A DNA stretch of 64,000 nucleotides, taken from assembly GCF_003049645.1 (NCBI RefSeq), contig NZ_PYWK01000001.1:2015487-2079486 (forward strand). Direction: 5' to 3'. The stretch comes from Metasolibacillus fluoroglycofenilyticus (GTDB taxonomy: Bacteria > Bacillota > Bacilli > Bacillales_A > Planococcaceae). The notes under the pieces were generated by a model. The model was not told the origin of the DNA. It saw only the letters and a list, made by a program, of their open reading frames with translations, and made no database searches. Within the stretch, counting starts at the first letter, position 1. The number at the start of each line of letters is the position of its first letter. Positions 25,256 to 34,924 of the stretch are shown piece after piece. A program made the position numbers and the translations under genes.

Positions 25256-27622
25256 CTATTTCAATTCTACAACTGTCACACCGAATCCGCCTTCTCCTGC
25301 TTCGCCGTAGCGGAATGATTTCACACGCTTATGCCCCTTTAAATAGCTTTGAATGCCTTGGCGCAATGCCCCTGTCCCTTTTCCATGAATAATGGAAACA
25401 CGCGGATAATTAGCAAGCAATGCGTCATCTAAATATTTTTCTGTACGAATAAGCGCGTCCTCATAGCGCTCACCACGCAAATCTAATTCTAGCTTTACGA
25501 GGCTACCGCGGTTTTTAACATTAGCCATTTGGCGCGTTTGTGATTCTTTTTCGGGTTTAACATATTCTAAATCTGATTCAGGTAGCTTCATTTTTAAAAT
25601 ACCAATTTGAACAACCCACTCATCATTCGACGCTTTTTCCAATAAAACAGCCTTTTGACCATAGCTTATAACCTTTACTTCGTCACCAACAGCTAAATTT
25701 TGAGCCCGCTTGCGCTCGGCTGCTACTTTTTGTAGTACTTTATTATCCTGCGGAGCTGTGTCCTCTAAGCGTTTTTTCGCGTCAATTAACTCATGCTCTT
25801 TGACAGCACTAGCTGCATTTCTTTTCATTTCGCGAAGCTCTTCAATGATGACCTCTGCTTCACGCTTTGCCTCATCAACAATTTTACGAGCCTTTTCTTT
25901 CGCTTTCTTTTCTAGACTTTCTCTTTTCTCATCATATGTGCGAATGCGCTCCGTTAGCTGCTCATGTAAATAACTTGCCTCTTCCAATAAACCATGTGCT
26001 TCCTCGGCTTCACGCTCTGAGCGAACACGGCTTTCTTCTAAAGAAGCAATCATCGATTCCACCTCATGGCGGTCTGTTCCTGTAAACGATTTAGCACGGT
26101 CGATTATTGCCTTTTTCAAGCCAAGTCTTGTAGAAATTTCAAAAGCATTTGAACGGCCCGGTACGCCAATTAATAATCGATACGTAGGACTTAATGTTTC
26201 AACATCAAATTCTACACTCGCATTTACTACACTTGGACGGTTATAGCCATATGCCTTTAATTCTGGATAATGAGTTGTTGCCATTACGCGTGCGCCATAA
26301 TCTACGACTTCGTCTAAAATGGCAATCGCAAGTGCTGCCCCCTCTTGTGGGTCAGTACCAGCACCAAGCTCATCAAAAAGCACTAGTGATTTATCATCAA
26401 ATTTACTTAATATATCAACAATATTCACCATATGTGAGGAAAATGTCGAGAGTGATTGCTCAATCGACTGTTCATCTCCAATATCAGCGAAAATCTGCTC
26501 AAAAATTGCGAGCTCTGAGCCATCAAGCGCTGGTACAGGTAAACCTGATTGCGCCATTAACGTACATAAACCAACCGTTTTTAATGTGACGGTTTTACCG
26601 CCTGTATTTGGACCCGTAATGACAATCGCCGTTACATCACGACCAAATTCAATCGTATTTGCTACGGCCTCATCAATCGGCAATAGTGGGTGTCTTGCAC
26701 GCACTAAGCGAATATAGCCATCCGCATTCACTTTTGGCATTGTACACTTATTCGCTTGACCATATTTCCCCTTTGCCAAAATAACATCCATCTCTCCAAG
26801 CAGCTGTACAAGGACAAATAAATCATGCCCCACCTCTTCAACTTTAGCAGTTAAAACAAGTAAAATTCGCTCAACCTCTGCCTGTTCCTTCACTTTTAAA
26901 CGCTGTACCTCGTTATTTGCTTGGACAACAGCATCTGGCTCAATAAATAATGTTTGTCCAGACGAGGATTGGTCATGGACGATTCCACCGTAATGTGAGC
27001 GATACTCCTGCTTCACAGGAATAACAAAACGATCATTTCGAATGGTAATAATAGAATCAGATAGCATCTTTGCTGCATTTGCACCACGCGTTAAGCTTTC
27101 TAGTTTTTGGCGCACCTTCGCTTCCTCTGCACGCAAAGACTGACGAATCGTACGCAATGTTACACTCGCAGAATCAAGCACCGCACCATTTTCATCAATA
27201 CAATCATTAATTTCATGCTGCAAAGCCGTTAACACTGGCATTTGTTCCTTGCGCTCCACGAAATGCGCAATCGCTATCTCTTCGTCTGCTTCAATGTCTT
27301 CTATAAAGTTACGCAAAATGCGACTTGCTCGAATCGTACTAGCAATTTCCATTAACTCCATCGGTGAGAGCATACCGCCAATTTGTGCACGCTTAGCATG
27401 TGGACGAACATCAAAAATGCCCCCCATCGGCACATTGCCTTTTACGCGTAAAATCGATAGTCCCTCATCCATTTCCTCCAACAGTGCGACCACTGCTTCA
27501 AAATCCGTTTCAGGTACTAGCTCCTGAATCGCAGACTTCCCAATTGAGGATGTACAATACTGCGCTACCTGCTGTCGTATTTTATCAAATTCTAGTGTTT
27601 TCAATGCTCGTTGTTCAATCAT
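25256..27622 (-). CDS. mutS2: MutS2 endonuclease/ATPase
   Basis: 788 residues from ATG 27622 (GGGGGTG upstream; the GTG at 27631 lies in that site). It has the MutS core with Walker A GPNTGGKTVTLK, Walker B LVLFDELGAGTDP and signature STFSSHM, a long coiled coil (about 520-630, Glu/Lys/Arg-rich) and a C-terminal Smr nuclease domain (LDLRGERYEDAL, HGKGTGALRQGI). Family members limit recombination and, in B. subtilis, act on collided ribosomes. It lies 27 bases from polX. Confidence 0.95.
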   Translation of the reverse strand: MIEQRALKTLEFDKIRQQVAQYCTSSIGKSAIQELVPETDFEAVVALLEEMDEGLSILRVKGNVPMGGIFDVRPHAKRAQIGGMLSPMELMEIASTIRASRILRNFIEDIEADEEIAIAHFVERKEQMPVLTALQHEINDCIDENGAVLDSASVTLRTIRQSLRAEEAKVRQKLESLTRGANAAKMLSDSIITIRNDRFVIPVKQEYRSHYGGIVHDQSSSGQTLFIEPDAVVQANNEVQRLKVKEQAEVERILLVLTAKVEEVGHDLFVLVQLLGEMDVILAKGKYGQANKCTMPKVNADGYIRLVRARHPLLPIDEAVANTIEFGRDVTAIVITGPNTGGKTVTLKTVGLCTLMAQSGLPVPALDGSELAIFEQIFADIGDEQSIEQSLSTFSSHMVNIVDILSKFDDKSLVLFDELGAGTDPQEGAALAIAILDEVVDYGARVMATTHYPELKAYGYNRPSVVNASVEFDVETLSPTYRLLIGVPGRSNAFEISTRLGLKKAIIDRAKSFTGTDRHEVESMIASLEESRVRSEREAEEAHGLLEEASYLHEQLTERIRTYDEKRESLEKKAKEKARKIVDEAKREAEVIIEELREMKRNAASAVKEHELIDAKKRLEDTAPQDNKVLQKVAAERKRAQNLAVGDEVKVISYGQKAVLLEKASNDEWVVQIGILKMKLPESDLEYVKPEKESQTRQMANVKNRGSLVKLELDLRGERYEDALIRTEKYLDDALLANYPRVSIIHGKGTGALRQGIQSYLKGHKRVKSFRYGEAGEGGFGVTVVELK

Positions 27623-27658
27623 GAAAAACACCCCCTGTTTCTCAATTAAATTTTTACC

Positions 27659-29368
27659 TTATTTATGACGGTGAATAAATGCTTCAAATTGTTCGATTGA
27701 CCATGTATTAACGATTAATTCCTTTTTGAGCCATGCCTTTTGTGCATATTGAACGCCGATTTCCATAAAGCGTAAATGCTCGATTGCATGGGCATCTGTA
27801 TTAATAGCAATCGGTACATTTTTCTCCGTCGCTAGCTGTAAATGCTCAATACATAAATCTAAACGGTATGGGTTAGCATTTAATTCAAGTATTTTACCGT
27901 GCTCTGCAGCCCAATCTATTAGCTGAGGAATATTAGGATTATAACCGCCACGCTGTCCTACGATACGACCTGTTGGATGTGCAATCATATGGACATATGG
28001 ATTTGTAATTGCAGTATAAAGTCTCTCCATAATTTTACTTTGCGACTGTGTAAAGCTTGAATGAATGGAAGCAATGACAAAATCCAACTCACGCAACACA
28101 TCATCCGAGAAATCCAATGTCGCATCTGGCAATATATCCATCTCAGTCCCTTTAAATAAACGGAAATTTGAGTGCTCAGCATTAAATTGCTCAATTTCGG
28201 TCTTTTGTTTTGTTAAACGCTCTGGTGTAAGACCATTCGCCACCTTTAAATATTGTGAATGATCTGTAACAACCGCATATTGATAGCCTTTTTCGACTAA
28301 AGCCTGTCCCATTTCTGCAACGGAATGTGCACCGTCAGACCATGTCGTATGCAAGTGTAAATCCGCTACAATATGCGGTAATTGTACTAATTGCTCTAGC
28401 TCCTCTAAGCGCTCCAATTCCTTGCCATTTTCACGTACAGCAGGTGGAATAAAAGGTAAATTAAAGTGTGCAAAAAATTCCTGCTCTGAGCTAAATGTTT
28501 CGATTGTGCCATCGGACTGCTCCACCCCATACTCACTAATCTTTTTCCCTTGCGATTTTGCAAGTTGACGCATGCGTACATTATGGTCCTTCGAGCCTGT
28601 AAAATGATGCAAGGCTGTTGCATATTCCTTCATATTCACAAGCCTAAAGTCGACACTAACAGGCTCGTCACGGTCCAATATAACAGAAACCTTCGTTTCT
28701 CCTGCCGCAACAACTTCTAAAATAACGAGCTGAGCTAAAATAGCCTCTCGCACCGCTACAGGTGATGATGTTGCAACAATGAAGTCAACATCCTTACTTG
28801 TTTCATTCGTACGTCTATAGCTACCAGCAACTGAAAATCGTTCCACCTCGGCAATGTTTTCTAGCAATTCATTTATTTCAAGTACGACAGGTTCAAGCTG
28901 CCAAATTGGCAATCTTTCTGCGCGAGAGCCAAAATTCTCAAGTTCTTTTTTTATTTTTTCCTCCGTTTTCGCTCCAAAGCCCGCTAATGCTTGCACCTGT
29001 CCTGCTTCACATGCCTGTAGCAATGACTGGGCATCAGTAATGCCTAACTCTTGATATAGCTTCGCTAGCTTCTTCCCCCCTAAGCCCGGCACTTTCATTA
29101 GAGGAATTAACCCTTTTGGTACTGCCTGCTCTAGCTCCTGCAAAACAGTAGACCGGCCATTTTCCAGTAAATCCTCGATAACAGCCGCTGTTCCTTTGCC
29201 AATCCCTTTAATGGCTGTAATATCCTCTATTTCACTCAAGCTGCGCTCATCCGTTTCTAGCGCAGCTGCTGCTTTGCGAAATGCCGATACTTTAAACGGA
29301 TTTTCTCCCTGCAGCTCTAAATATAATGCTATTTTTTCAAGCGTACGAATAATTATTTTTTTGTTCAT
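27659..29368 (-). CDS. polX: DNA polymerase X family with PHP domain
   Basis: 569 residues. The N-terminal Pol X part (about 1-315) has helix-hairpin-helix motifs (ITAIKGIGKGTAAVIEDLL, LMKVPGLGGKKLAKLYQELG) and the nucleotidyltransferase site GSYRR...DVDFIVAT with a further Asp in VSVDFRLV. The C-terminal PHP domain (about 335-569) has DLHLHTTWSDGAHS and metal ligands through INTDAHAIEHL. It fills gaps in base-excision repair and has exonuclease and AP-endonuclease activity in B. subtilis. Confidence 0.95.
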   Translation of the reverse strand: MNKKIIIRTLEKIALYLELQGENPFKVSAFRKAAAALETDERSLSEIEDITAIKGIGKGTAAVIEDLLENGRSTVLQELEQAVPKGLIPLMKVPGLGGKKLAKLYQELGITDAQSLLQACEAGQVQALAGFGAKTEEKIKKELENFGSRAERLPIWQLEPVVLEINELLENIAEVERFSVAGSYRRTNETSKDVDFIVATSSPVAVREAILAQLVILEVVAAGETKVSVILDRDEPVSVDFRLVNMKEYATALHHFTGSKDHNVRMRQLAKSQGKKISEYGVEQSDGTIETFSSEQEFFAHFNLPFIPPAVRENGKELERLEELEQLVQLPHIVADLHLHTTWSDGAHSVAEMGQALVEKGYQYAVVTDHSQYLKVANGLTPERLTKQKTEIEQFNAEHSNFRLFKGTEMDILPDATLDFSDDVLRELDFVIASIHSSFTQSQSKIMERLYTAITNPYVHMIAHPTGRIVGQRGGYNPNIPQLIDWAAEHGKILELNANPYRLDLCIEHLQLATEKNVPIAINTDAHAIEHLRFMEIGVQYAQKAWLKKELIVNTWSIEQFEAFIHRHK

Positions 29369-29388
29369 GCTTCTCTCTCCTTAAGAAA

Positions 29389-29415
29389 AGCCTCCCTCAT
29401 TTGTCGAGAGAGGCT
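29389..29415 (-). terminator. terminator between cvpA and polX
   Basis: On the minus strand AGCCTCTCTC and GAGGGAGGCT pair over 10 bp (one mismatch) with a 7-nt loop, then TTTTCTTAAGG. It separates zapA-cvpA from polX-mutS2 or lowers readthrough. Confidence 0.65.
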
Positions 29416-29475
29416 CCACCCTTAGCAAGTGTTATTTCACCTTTTGTCATTATCAATTGAACGAATATCAACATA

Positions 29476-30015
29476 TCATTGTGTGTAAATATACCACCAG
29501 TTTTGGAACATTTGCGTTACTACTGGTGTATGCTCAAGAATTAATCCAGTTAAAATCGATTTATTCAGCACATTTTGGATTACTTCCAATGGCAATAATG
29601 CAAAAACATAAAGCGCAATAAAAATAATGAAATAAAATTCGATGAAGCCTAATATTGCACCTAATAAACGATTGATTGGACCGAGTATTGGCAAATACGT
29701 TAAAAAATCAAACATTGAACCGATAATTTGTAAAATTAATTTCACGATAAAGAAAATAAGTGCAAAAGCAATAACGCGATAAAACGTACGATCCACATCT
29801 AATGTATCTAGCACTAATGTCATCGTCGCATCTTCTGTGAAGCCCGGATATGGAACCCATAGCACAAATTTTTGCGCTAGTGGTTTATAATAAATATAGG
29901 CTACAATAAGCGCAATTAAAAAGCTTCCTAAATGAATGATTTGAACGATAAAGCCACGCTTCGCACCAATAATACAACTTAGTAATAATACGATTAATAA
30001 AATAATATCTAGCAT
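29476..30015 (-). CDS. CvpA family membrane protein
   Basis: 179 residues with four to five hydrophobic helices, starting MLDIILLIVLLLSCIIGAKRGFIVQIIHLG, the CvpA/colicin V production signature. The exact role is unknown; the family is linked to envelope and cell division functions. It lies five bases after zapA, as yshB does in B. subtilis. Confidence 0.85.
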   Translation of the reverse strand: MLDIILLIVLLLSCIIGAKRGFIVQIIHLGSFLIALIVAYIYYKPLAQKFVLWVPYPGFTEDATMTLVLDTLDVDRTFYRVIAFALIFFIVKLILQIIGSMFDFLTYLPILGPINRLLGAILGFIEFYFIIFIALYVFALLPLEVIQNVLNKSILTGLILEHTPVVTQMFQNWWYIYTQ

Positions 30016-30020
30016 TTACT

Positions 30021-30281
30021 TCAACCCTTTAACCTTTTCACTTCTTCTTCAAGCGCCTCGACTTGCGCTTTCAGTTGTAATAATTCATGTACAGAATTAA
30101 CCGCTGTAAGTACTGCTAGTCTGGTGCTATCTAATGTTGGATTATGTGCACTTATTTGACGCATTTTATCGTCTACAATGGAAGCAACTAATCGCATATG
30201 CCCCGTCGATTCCGTACCAACCATTTTATATGTACGACCATAAATTTCAACTGAAATTCGATTTTTTTCTTGTTCAGCCAA
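30021..30281 (-). CDS. zapA: cell division protein ZapA
   Basis: 86 residues from a TTG start with GGGAGG 8 bases upstream; the frame runs to 30377 but has no ribosome site and would add a hydrophobic stretch foreign to the family. The core [19 protein letters not shown] and [17 protein letters not shown] is followed by a C-terminal coiled coil [20 protein letters not shown]. It cross-links FtsZ filaments at the division site. B. subtilis ZapA is 85 residues. Confidence 0.9.
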   Translation of the reverse strand: MAEQEKNRISVEIYGRTYKMVGTESTGHMRLVASIVDDKMRQISAHNPTLDSTRLAVLTAVNSVHELLQLKAQVEALEEEVKRLKG

Positions 30282-30700
30282 AGTAATTCCTCCCAAAAGC
30301 ATAGGCAACGCCAGCAGGTAGCCAATAATGAATCTCGCTTCATACAGTATCGTTTGAAGCATTAATTTAGATGGCATAATGCAATTCCTGTTCGATTTTC
30401 TGCAATTTTCATACTACATATCATACCATTTTTACATTGTATAATACAACAATAGACTGACAGAAATGCAGTTGTGTCAATATTTTAGAGGTTTTGTTGT
30501 GCTTTGGAATCACGCCAAATGATATATTTAACTTAGCTCAGCTATATTCCCTGCTACGAGTAACCGCGGGAGAATATGTTTTAGCTGCGTGGATAGTGAC
30601 AATTTATGGCGACTGGAAAAAATATAAAATTTTGTTGAATGATGATATTATAACTAATAAATCTACCATTATATATTTCATTAAGGAGAGTTTAATAACA
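30282..30700. other. divergent intergenic region between zapA and the TPR gene
   Basis: On the minus strand TTGTAT-18-TATGAT near 30418-30447 could be the zapA promoter. On the plus strand an AT-rich stretch at 30640-30670 precedes the TPR gene without clear hexamers. An ATG frame back to 30494 exists but lacks a ribosome site. Confidence 0.35.
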
Positions 30701-33523
30701 ATGACTAAAAAAGCAGAACAGCTTGAACTCGCTCATCTCTATTACGAAAACGGCGAGCTTATTGAAGCAGTAAAGCATTTTCGCAAAATCGGAATCAATA
30801 AATTAAACGATGATGACAAAATCCTCGTGGCAAAACTATTATACAAGCTTCAGGAGCAAAAAGAAGCTTACAAAATTATAAACGGCCTTATTGAACAAAG
30901 CAGCGTTTCAATGGCATACATATATAAAGCTTATTTCCATACAATGGCCGAGGAGCTTGAAGTAGCAGCTACAATTACCGAAAAAGCGATTGCACAATTT
31001 CTAGATGGTGAGCATAAACAGCTTATTTTTCTTTATGTCTATCGAGCACTGCTTCTTATAAAGCTAAATAACCACAAGGAGGCAAGAAATACCCTTGCAA
31101 CTGCTCTTACAATTGATGCAAATGACATCAATATCGAGGAGGAGCTAATCGATGCAATTCATTTTCTTTATGAGGAGTTTGAATTCACATCTGAGGCGAT
31201 TGAGCTACTTACACTCGTTATTGAAAAAGCTAAATCAGCATACGCCCATTCGAAGCGTGCAAATATACTGTTTGAAATCGACAAGAACGAGGATGCGCTT
31301 TTTGATTTAGATGAAGCGATTCGTTTAAGCCCTGAAACTAGCTTATATTGGTATAATCGTGGATTAGCGAAAAGTGCGCTACAAAATTATGAGGATGCGA
31401 TAACTGATTTCAATGAAACGATTAAGCGCGAGGATGACCATTCGCAATTCTCCACTTATTATGAACTTGCCCGCGCTTATGTGGATATGCGGGATTATAA
31501 AGAGGCTGCAAATATTTTGCAATACTTAGTCGAGGACTGGAATCGTGCCCTGCCCCATTATTATTTAGAGCTTGGTCTTTCATTTGAAGAGCTAGGTGAA
31601 TTCGAAAAGGCAATTATTAGCTTAGAAAAAGGCAGAGAGCTATTACTGCAATTTGAAGCAGAGCAAGATAAAGGCCTTTCCGCCTTTCTTGAACGTGCAA
31701 ACTATAATCATTCTGCGTATACGAAGCTGCGCGACTCTATTCGCAACCACTTCGACTTTCATTTACCATTAGCGCGCCTTTATCGTTATGTCGGTTTATG
31801 GTCGTATGCTGAAGACATGTTAAAAAAAGCGATTTTAATCAATGCTGAATCATCAGAACCATACTTTGAATGGGCACGACTTTATCAGGCCCAAAACAAT
31901 GAAGAGGAAGCTTTACGCATTTTAGTTACTCTAAACGAAAAATTCCCTGCATATCCAATCGCAATCTATTGGTTAGCTGATTATTACTATCGTTTACAAC
32001 GATACGAAGAAGCAATTAATATCAATAGTAATTTATTGGATATTGAAGATGATGATACTGTAAACTTTATTCAACGCGGCAAAATTCTTGATGAGCTACA
32101 GCGTTTTGAGGAAGCTGTTGAAGCATACAGTCAGGCAATTGCGCTCAATGACGAAAGTGAGGCAAGAATGAAGCGTGCATTTGCCTATTATAAAATAGAA
32201 TGCTACGAAGAAGCTCTTACAGATTTACAGGAAGCATTAAGCTTAAATAAAGATTTAGACGAGGACGCCGAATATTATATTTTATTAGGGCAAATCTACG
32301 CTGCACTAGGTAATTGGAAGGCGGCGATTATGTTTTCAACTGCAATTCGTCTAAATCCAAACAGAATTTGGCTCTATATAAGGTTAGCTGAAATATATAC
32401 TACCTATAATGAGTTTGAGGAAGCAGAAAAAATTCTCAGAAAGGCATTTGAAATTGGACATAATACAGAAGAGCCATATTATGGACTTGCACGATTTTAT
32501 CGTGAACAAGAACGCTATGACGAGGTGAAGGAAATTTTACTTAAGCTTCACGAGTCGTTTTCTGCATCCCCTACCTCTCTCTTTTGGCTGACAGAAGCAT
32601 ACCATCACTTAAGTGATTTGGAGGAAGCACTCCAAGTTAGCAACGAATTAATTGTACTTGAGAATGATGATGACTTAAATTTTATCCAAAGAGGGGCCAT
32701 TTTTGTCGACGCAAATGAATATGAGGCAGCAATTGAAGCCTATACAGCCGCAATACAGTTAAAGGAATCAGCAAACGTATATATGAAACGTAGCTATGCA
32801 AGTTTTTGTATAGGCAATTATGATGAGGCATTGGAAGATATAAACAGGGCAAATGAGCTTGATGCAGAATTAAAGGAAGAGGATTATTATCATATTGCCC
32901 TTGGGCATATCTTTTTTGAAACAGAATTATGGGAACATGCGAGTGCTGCTTTTGCTTCAGCACAACAAATTAGCCCACATGAAATTTGGCTCTACGAGAA
33001 GCGTGCGAGCTGTTTAATGAAGCTTGAAGAATATGAAACAGCAATCACTGTATGTACAAGCGGTTTAGATATTGACACGAAAAACCCCCAACTCTATTGG
33101 TTAAGAGGGCTTCTGCATTTCATGCTAAAACAGTATGAGGAGGCTTTAGAGGATGCAAAAAGCTACCTAGAGCTTGATTCAGAAAATGGGGATGCTCATT
33201 ATAATCTTGGCTTAGTTTATGAAAAGTTGGAGCAATATGATGAGGCATTTGCTTCATTTACCAAAAGCATAAAGTTAAACGCTCAACACGCCGAGAGCTA
33301 TTTAGAACGAGCATATATTTATTACCACCGTTATTTTGAGACAGAGCATGCAATTGATGATTTATTACAATGGATTTTATTAACAAATCCACGCTTAACT
33401 GTAGAGGAAAAGCTTGAAAAAATAGATGAACTGAGCGGCTTCAACGAACAAATTGTCAATGAGGTGAAGCAACGCTTAAAGGAATTCTCCGTTATCGACT
33501 CAGCAAATCATCTACTTCATTAA
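30701..33523 (+). CDS. giant TPR-repeat protein
   Basis: 940 residues from ATG 30701 (AAGGAGAG about 10 bases upstream). Almost the whole protein is tetratricopeptide repeats; many units show the W/Y-LG-Y-A-F-P pattern, for example LYWYNRGLAKSALQNYEDAI and AHYNLGLVYEKLEQYDEAFA. The blocks at about 410-630 and 630-850 look like an internal duplication (EARMKRAFAYYKIECYEEAL versus NVYMKRSYASFCIGNYDEAL). It has no signal peptide or enzyme domain. It probably scaffolds protein complexes in the cytoplasm. It is inserted between zapA and rnhC, which adjoin in B. subtilis. Confidence 0.85.
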   Translation: MTKKAEQLELAHLYYENGELIEAVKHFRKIGINKLNDDDKILVAKLLYKLQEQKEAYKIINGLIEQSSVSMAYIYKAYFHTMAEELEVAATITEKAIAQFLDGEHKQLIFLYVYRALLLIKLNNHKEARNTLATALTIDANDINIEEELIDAIHFLYEEFEFTSEAIELLTLVIEKAKSAYAHSKRANILFEIDKNEDALFDLDEAIRLSPETSLYWYNRGLAKSALQNYEDAITDFNETIKREDDHSQFSTYYELARAYVDMRDYKEAANILQYLVEDWNRALPHYYLELGLSFEELGEFEKAIISLEKGRELLLQFEAEQDKGLSAFLERANYNHSAYTKLRDSIRNHFDFHLPLARLYRYVGLWSYAEDMLKKAILINAESSEPYFEWARLYQAQNNEEEALRILVTLNEKFPAYPIAIYWLADYYYRLQRYEEAININSNLLDIEDDDTVNFIQRGKILDELQRFEEAVEAYSQAIALNDESEARMKRAFAYYKIECYEEALTDLQEALSLNKDLDEDAEYYILLGQIYAALGNWKAAIMFSTAIRLNPNRIWLYIRLAEIYTTYNEFEEAEKILRKAFEIGHNTEEPYYGLARFYREQERYDEVKEILLKLHESFSASPTSLFWLTEAYHHLSDLEEALQVSNELIVLENDDDLNFIQRGAIFVDANEYEAAIEAYTAAIQLKESANVYMKRSYASFCIGNYDEALEDINRANELDAELKEEDYYHIALGHIFFETELWEHASAAFASAQQISPHEIWLYEKRASCLMKLEEYETAITVCTSGLDIDTKNPQLYWLRGLLHFMLKQYEEALEDAKSYLELDSENGDAHYNLGLVYEKLEQYDEAFASFTKSIKLNAQHAESYLERAYIYYHRYFETEHAIDDLLQWILLTNPRLTVEEKLEKIDELSGFNEQIVNEVKQRLKEFSVIDSANHLLH

Positions 33524-33676
33524 AAAATAAAATTCCCTAAAGGCAGCATATCAAAAGCAACGCATCGCTTGCTTTTGGGAAAATCTCTTAATTTACTATT
33601 AAGATACGCTTTGAGAAGCAGATAAATATTTTGTAAACACGCTATAAAAATAGCGAGCATAGAAGGGAACGAAGGA

Positions 33677-34609
33677 ATGACAAATATTGTTTTACTATTA
33701 ACAAATGACAAGCTACAAGAAGTGCAAAGCTTTTATGCTACGAATAAAGTAATACGTAATGCACCGGGTGTTGTTTTTGCTGCGAAACTAGCAGATACAG
33801 CGATTACGGTGTATAAATCTGGCAAGGTAATGTTTCAGGGGGATGGTGCAGAGCGCGAGGCTGCTCGCTGGGGTACTGCCGAGGTAAGTGAAAAAGGCAT
33901 CGCCTCAAAGGGAGATGCGCTACCGAAAAACTTTGCTACTTTATCCGTTATCGGCTCAGATGAAACAGGTACAGGCGATTATTTTGGACCTATTACAGTA
34001 GCGGCTGTTTATGTCCCAGTGGATAAAATTCCTCTTGTGCAGGAGCTTGGTGTGAAGGATTCTAAATTGTTAACAGATGATTTCATGCGGAAAATTGCAC
34101 CAGATTTAATGAAGGTTTGTGCGCACAGTATTTTAACACTACGTAATGATAAATATAATACATTACAAGCGAAAGGCTATTCCCAAGGAAAAATGAAGGC
34201 ATTATTGCACAATCAAGCAATTAGGCATGTTTTAAAAAAAATCGCTCCAGAGCAACCACAATATATTTTAATCGACCAGTTTGCTGAAAGAGCTACCTAT
34301 TATCGTCATATTCAGCGTGAGCAAGAAATCATTCGCGATAATGTACTATTTTCTACAAAGGCAGAAAATTTGCATGTCGCGGTTGCTACTGCCTCCATTT
34401 TAGCTCGTTATGCTTTTTTAAAGGAGATGGACCGATTAAGTGAGCTTGTTGGATTCACACTACAAAAAGGGGCCAGCAGTAAAGTCGATGAAATGGCTGC
34501 GAAAATTTGGCTAAGTAAAGGTGAAGAAACACTGCACTCCATATCTAAATGGCATTTTGCTAATACAGAAAAAGCACGCAGGCTTCTTCAAAAAAGAAAG
34601 AATTTATGA
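33677..34609 (+). CDS. rnhC: ribonuclease HIII
   Basis: 310 residues. The N-terminal TBP-like substrate-binding domain (about 1-90) precedes the RNase H fold with the catalytic DEDD set: IGSDETGTGDYFGP (Asp, Glu), VKDSKLLTDD, and ILIDQFAERATYY. Then follows the C-terminal ATASILARYAFL helix. It removes RNA from RNA-DNA hybrids. GGAACGAAGGA lies before the ATG. Confidence 0.95.
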   Translation: MTNIVLLLTNDKLQEVQSFYATNKVIRNAPGVVFAAKLADTAITVYKSGKVMFQGDGAEREAARWGTAEVSEKGIASKGDALPKNFATLSVIGSDETGTGDYFGPITVAAVYVPVDKIPLVQELGVKDSKLLTDDFMRKIAPDLMKVCAHSILTLRNDKYNTLQAKGYSQGKMKALLHNQAIRHVLKKIAPEQPQYILIDQFAERATYYRHIQREQEIIRDNVLFSTKAENLHVAVATASILARYAFLKEMDRLSELVGFTLQKGASSKVDEMAAKIWLSKGEETLHSISKWHFANTEKARRLLQKRKNL

Positions 34610-34617
34610 ATCATCTC

Positions 34618-34650
34618 AATTATACTTCGGTGTAATTGCTTTTGAGCGGA
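34618..34650 (+). terminator. UUCG-loop hairpin after rnhC
   Basis: AATTATAC-TTCG-GTGTAATT: an 8-bp stem (one wobble) closed by a C(UUCG)G tetraloop, then GCTTTTGAG. It lies nine bases past the rnhC stop. Confidence 0.6.
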
Positions 34651-34667
34651 CAACCTAAAACCGTCCC

Positions 34668-34748
34668 GACATACATCAATCGCAAACCTCCCTTCACATC
34701 CGCCGAACACGATGTTGCTCAGTCGTTGTGTACTTAGACTGAGCTCCT
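34668..34748. repeat. dispersed ~80-nt element, copy 1
   Basis: Blocks in order GACAT, CGCAAACCT, CGAACACGATGTT, GTCGTTGT and TAGACTGAGCTCCT recur in the same order and spacing at 56821-56902. No ORF is shared. It lies between rnhC and pepF; 34749-34924 holds an AT-rich pepF promoter region without clear hexamers. Confidence 0.5.
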
Positions 34749-34924
34749 TTTGTCAATCACCCACTGAAAGAAGTTAGAAAGGCGCAATCGCGCGTCTTTT
34801 TAACTTTTTATTAGCTAATTTTTCTTCTTCATTTGAAAATTATTTCGAAATTCGAAAAAAAAGCGTGAAATAAGTTCGGAATTTTTGTAAAATAGAAAAG
34901 AATTTGTTTTTAGGAGGTTTTTTC

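Noticed and set aside
30282-30377. Upstream extension of ZapA to a 118-residue membrane protein
   Set aside because: The family is 85-90 residues without a membrane helix, and GGGAGG sits directly before the TTG at 30281.
30494-30700. N-terminal extension of the TPR protein by 69 residues
   Set aside because: No ribosome site before 30494, a non-TPR sequence, and a strong AAGGAGAG precedes the ATG at 30701.
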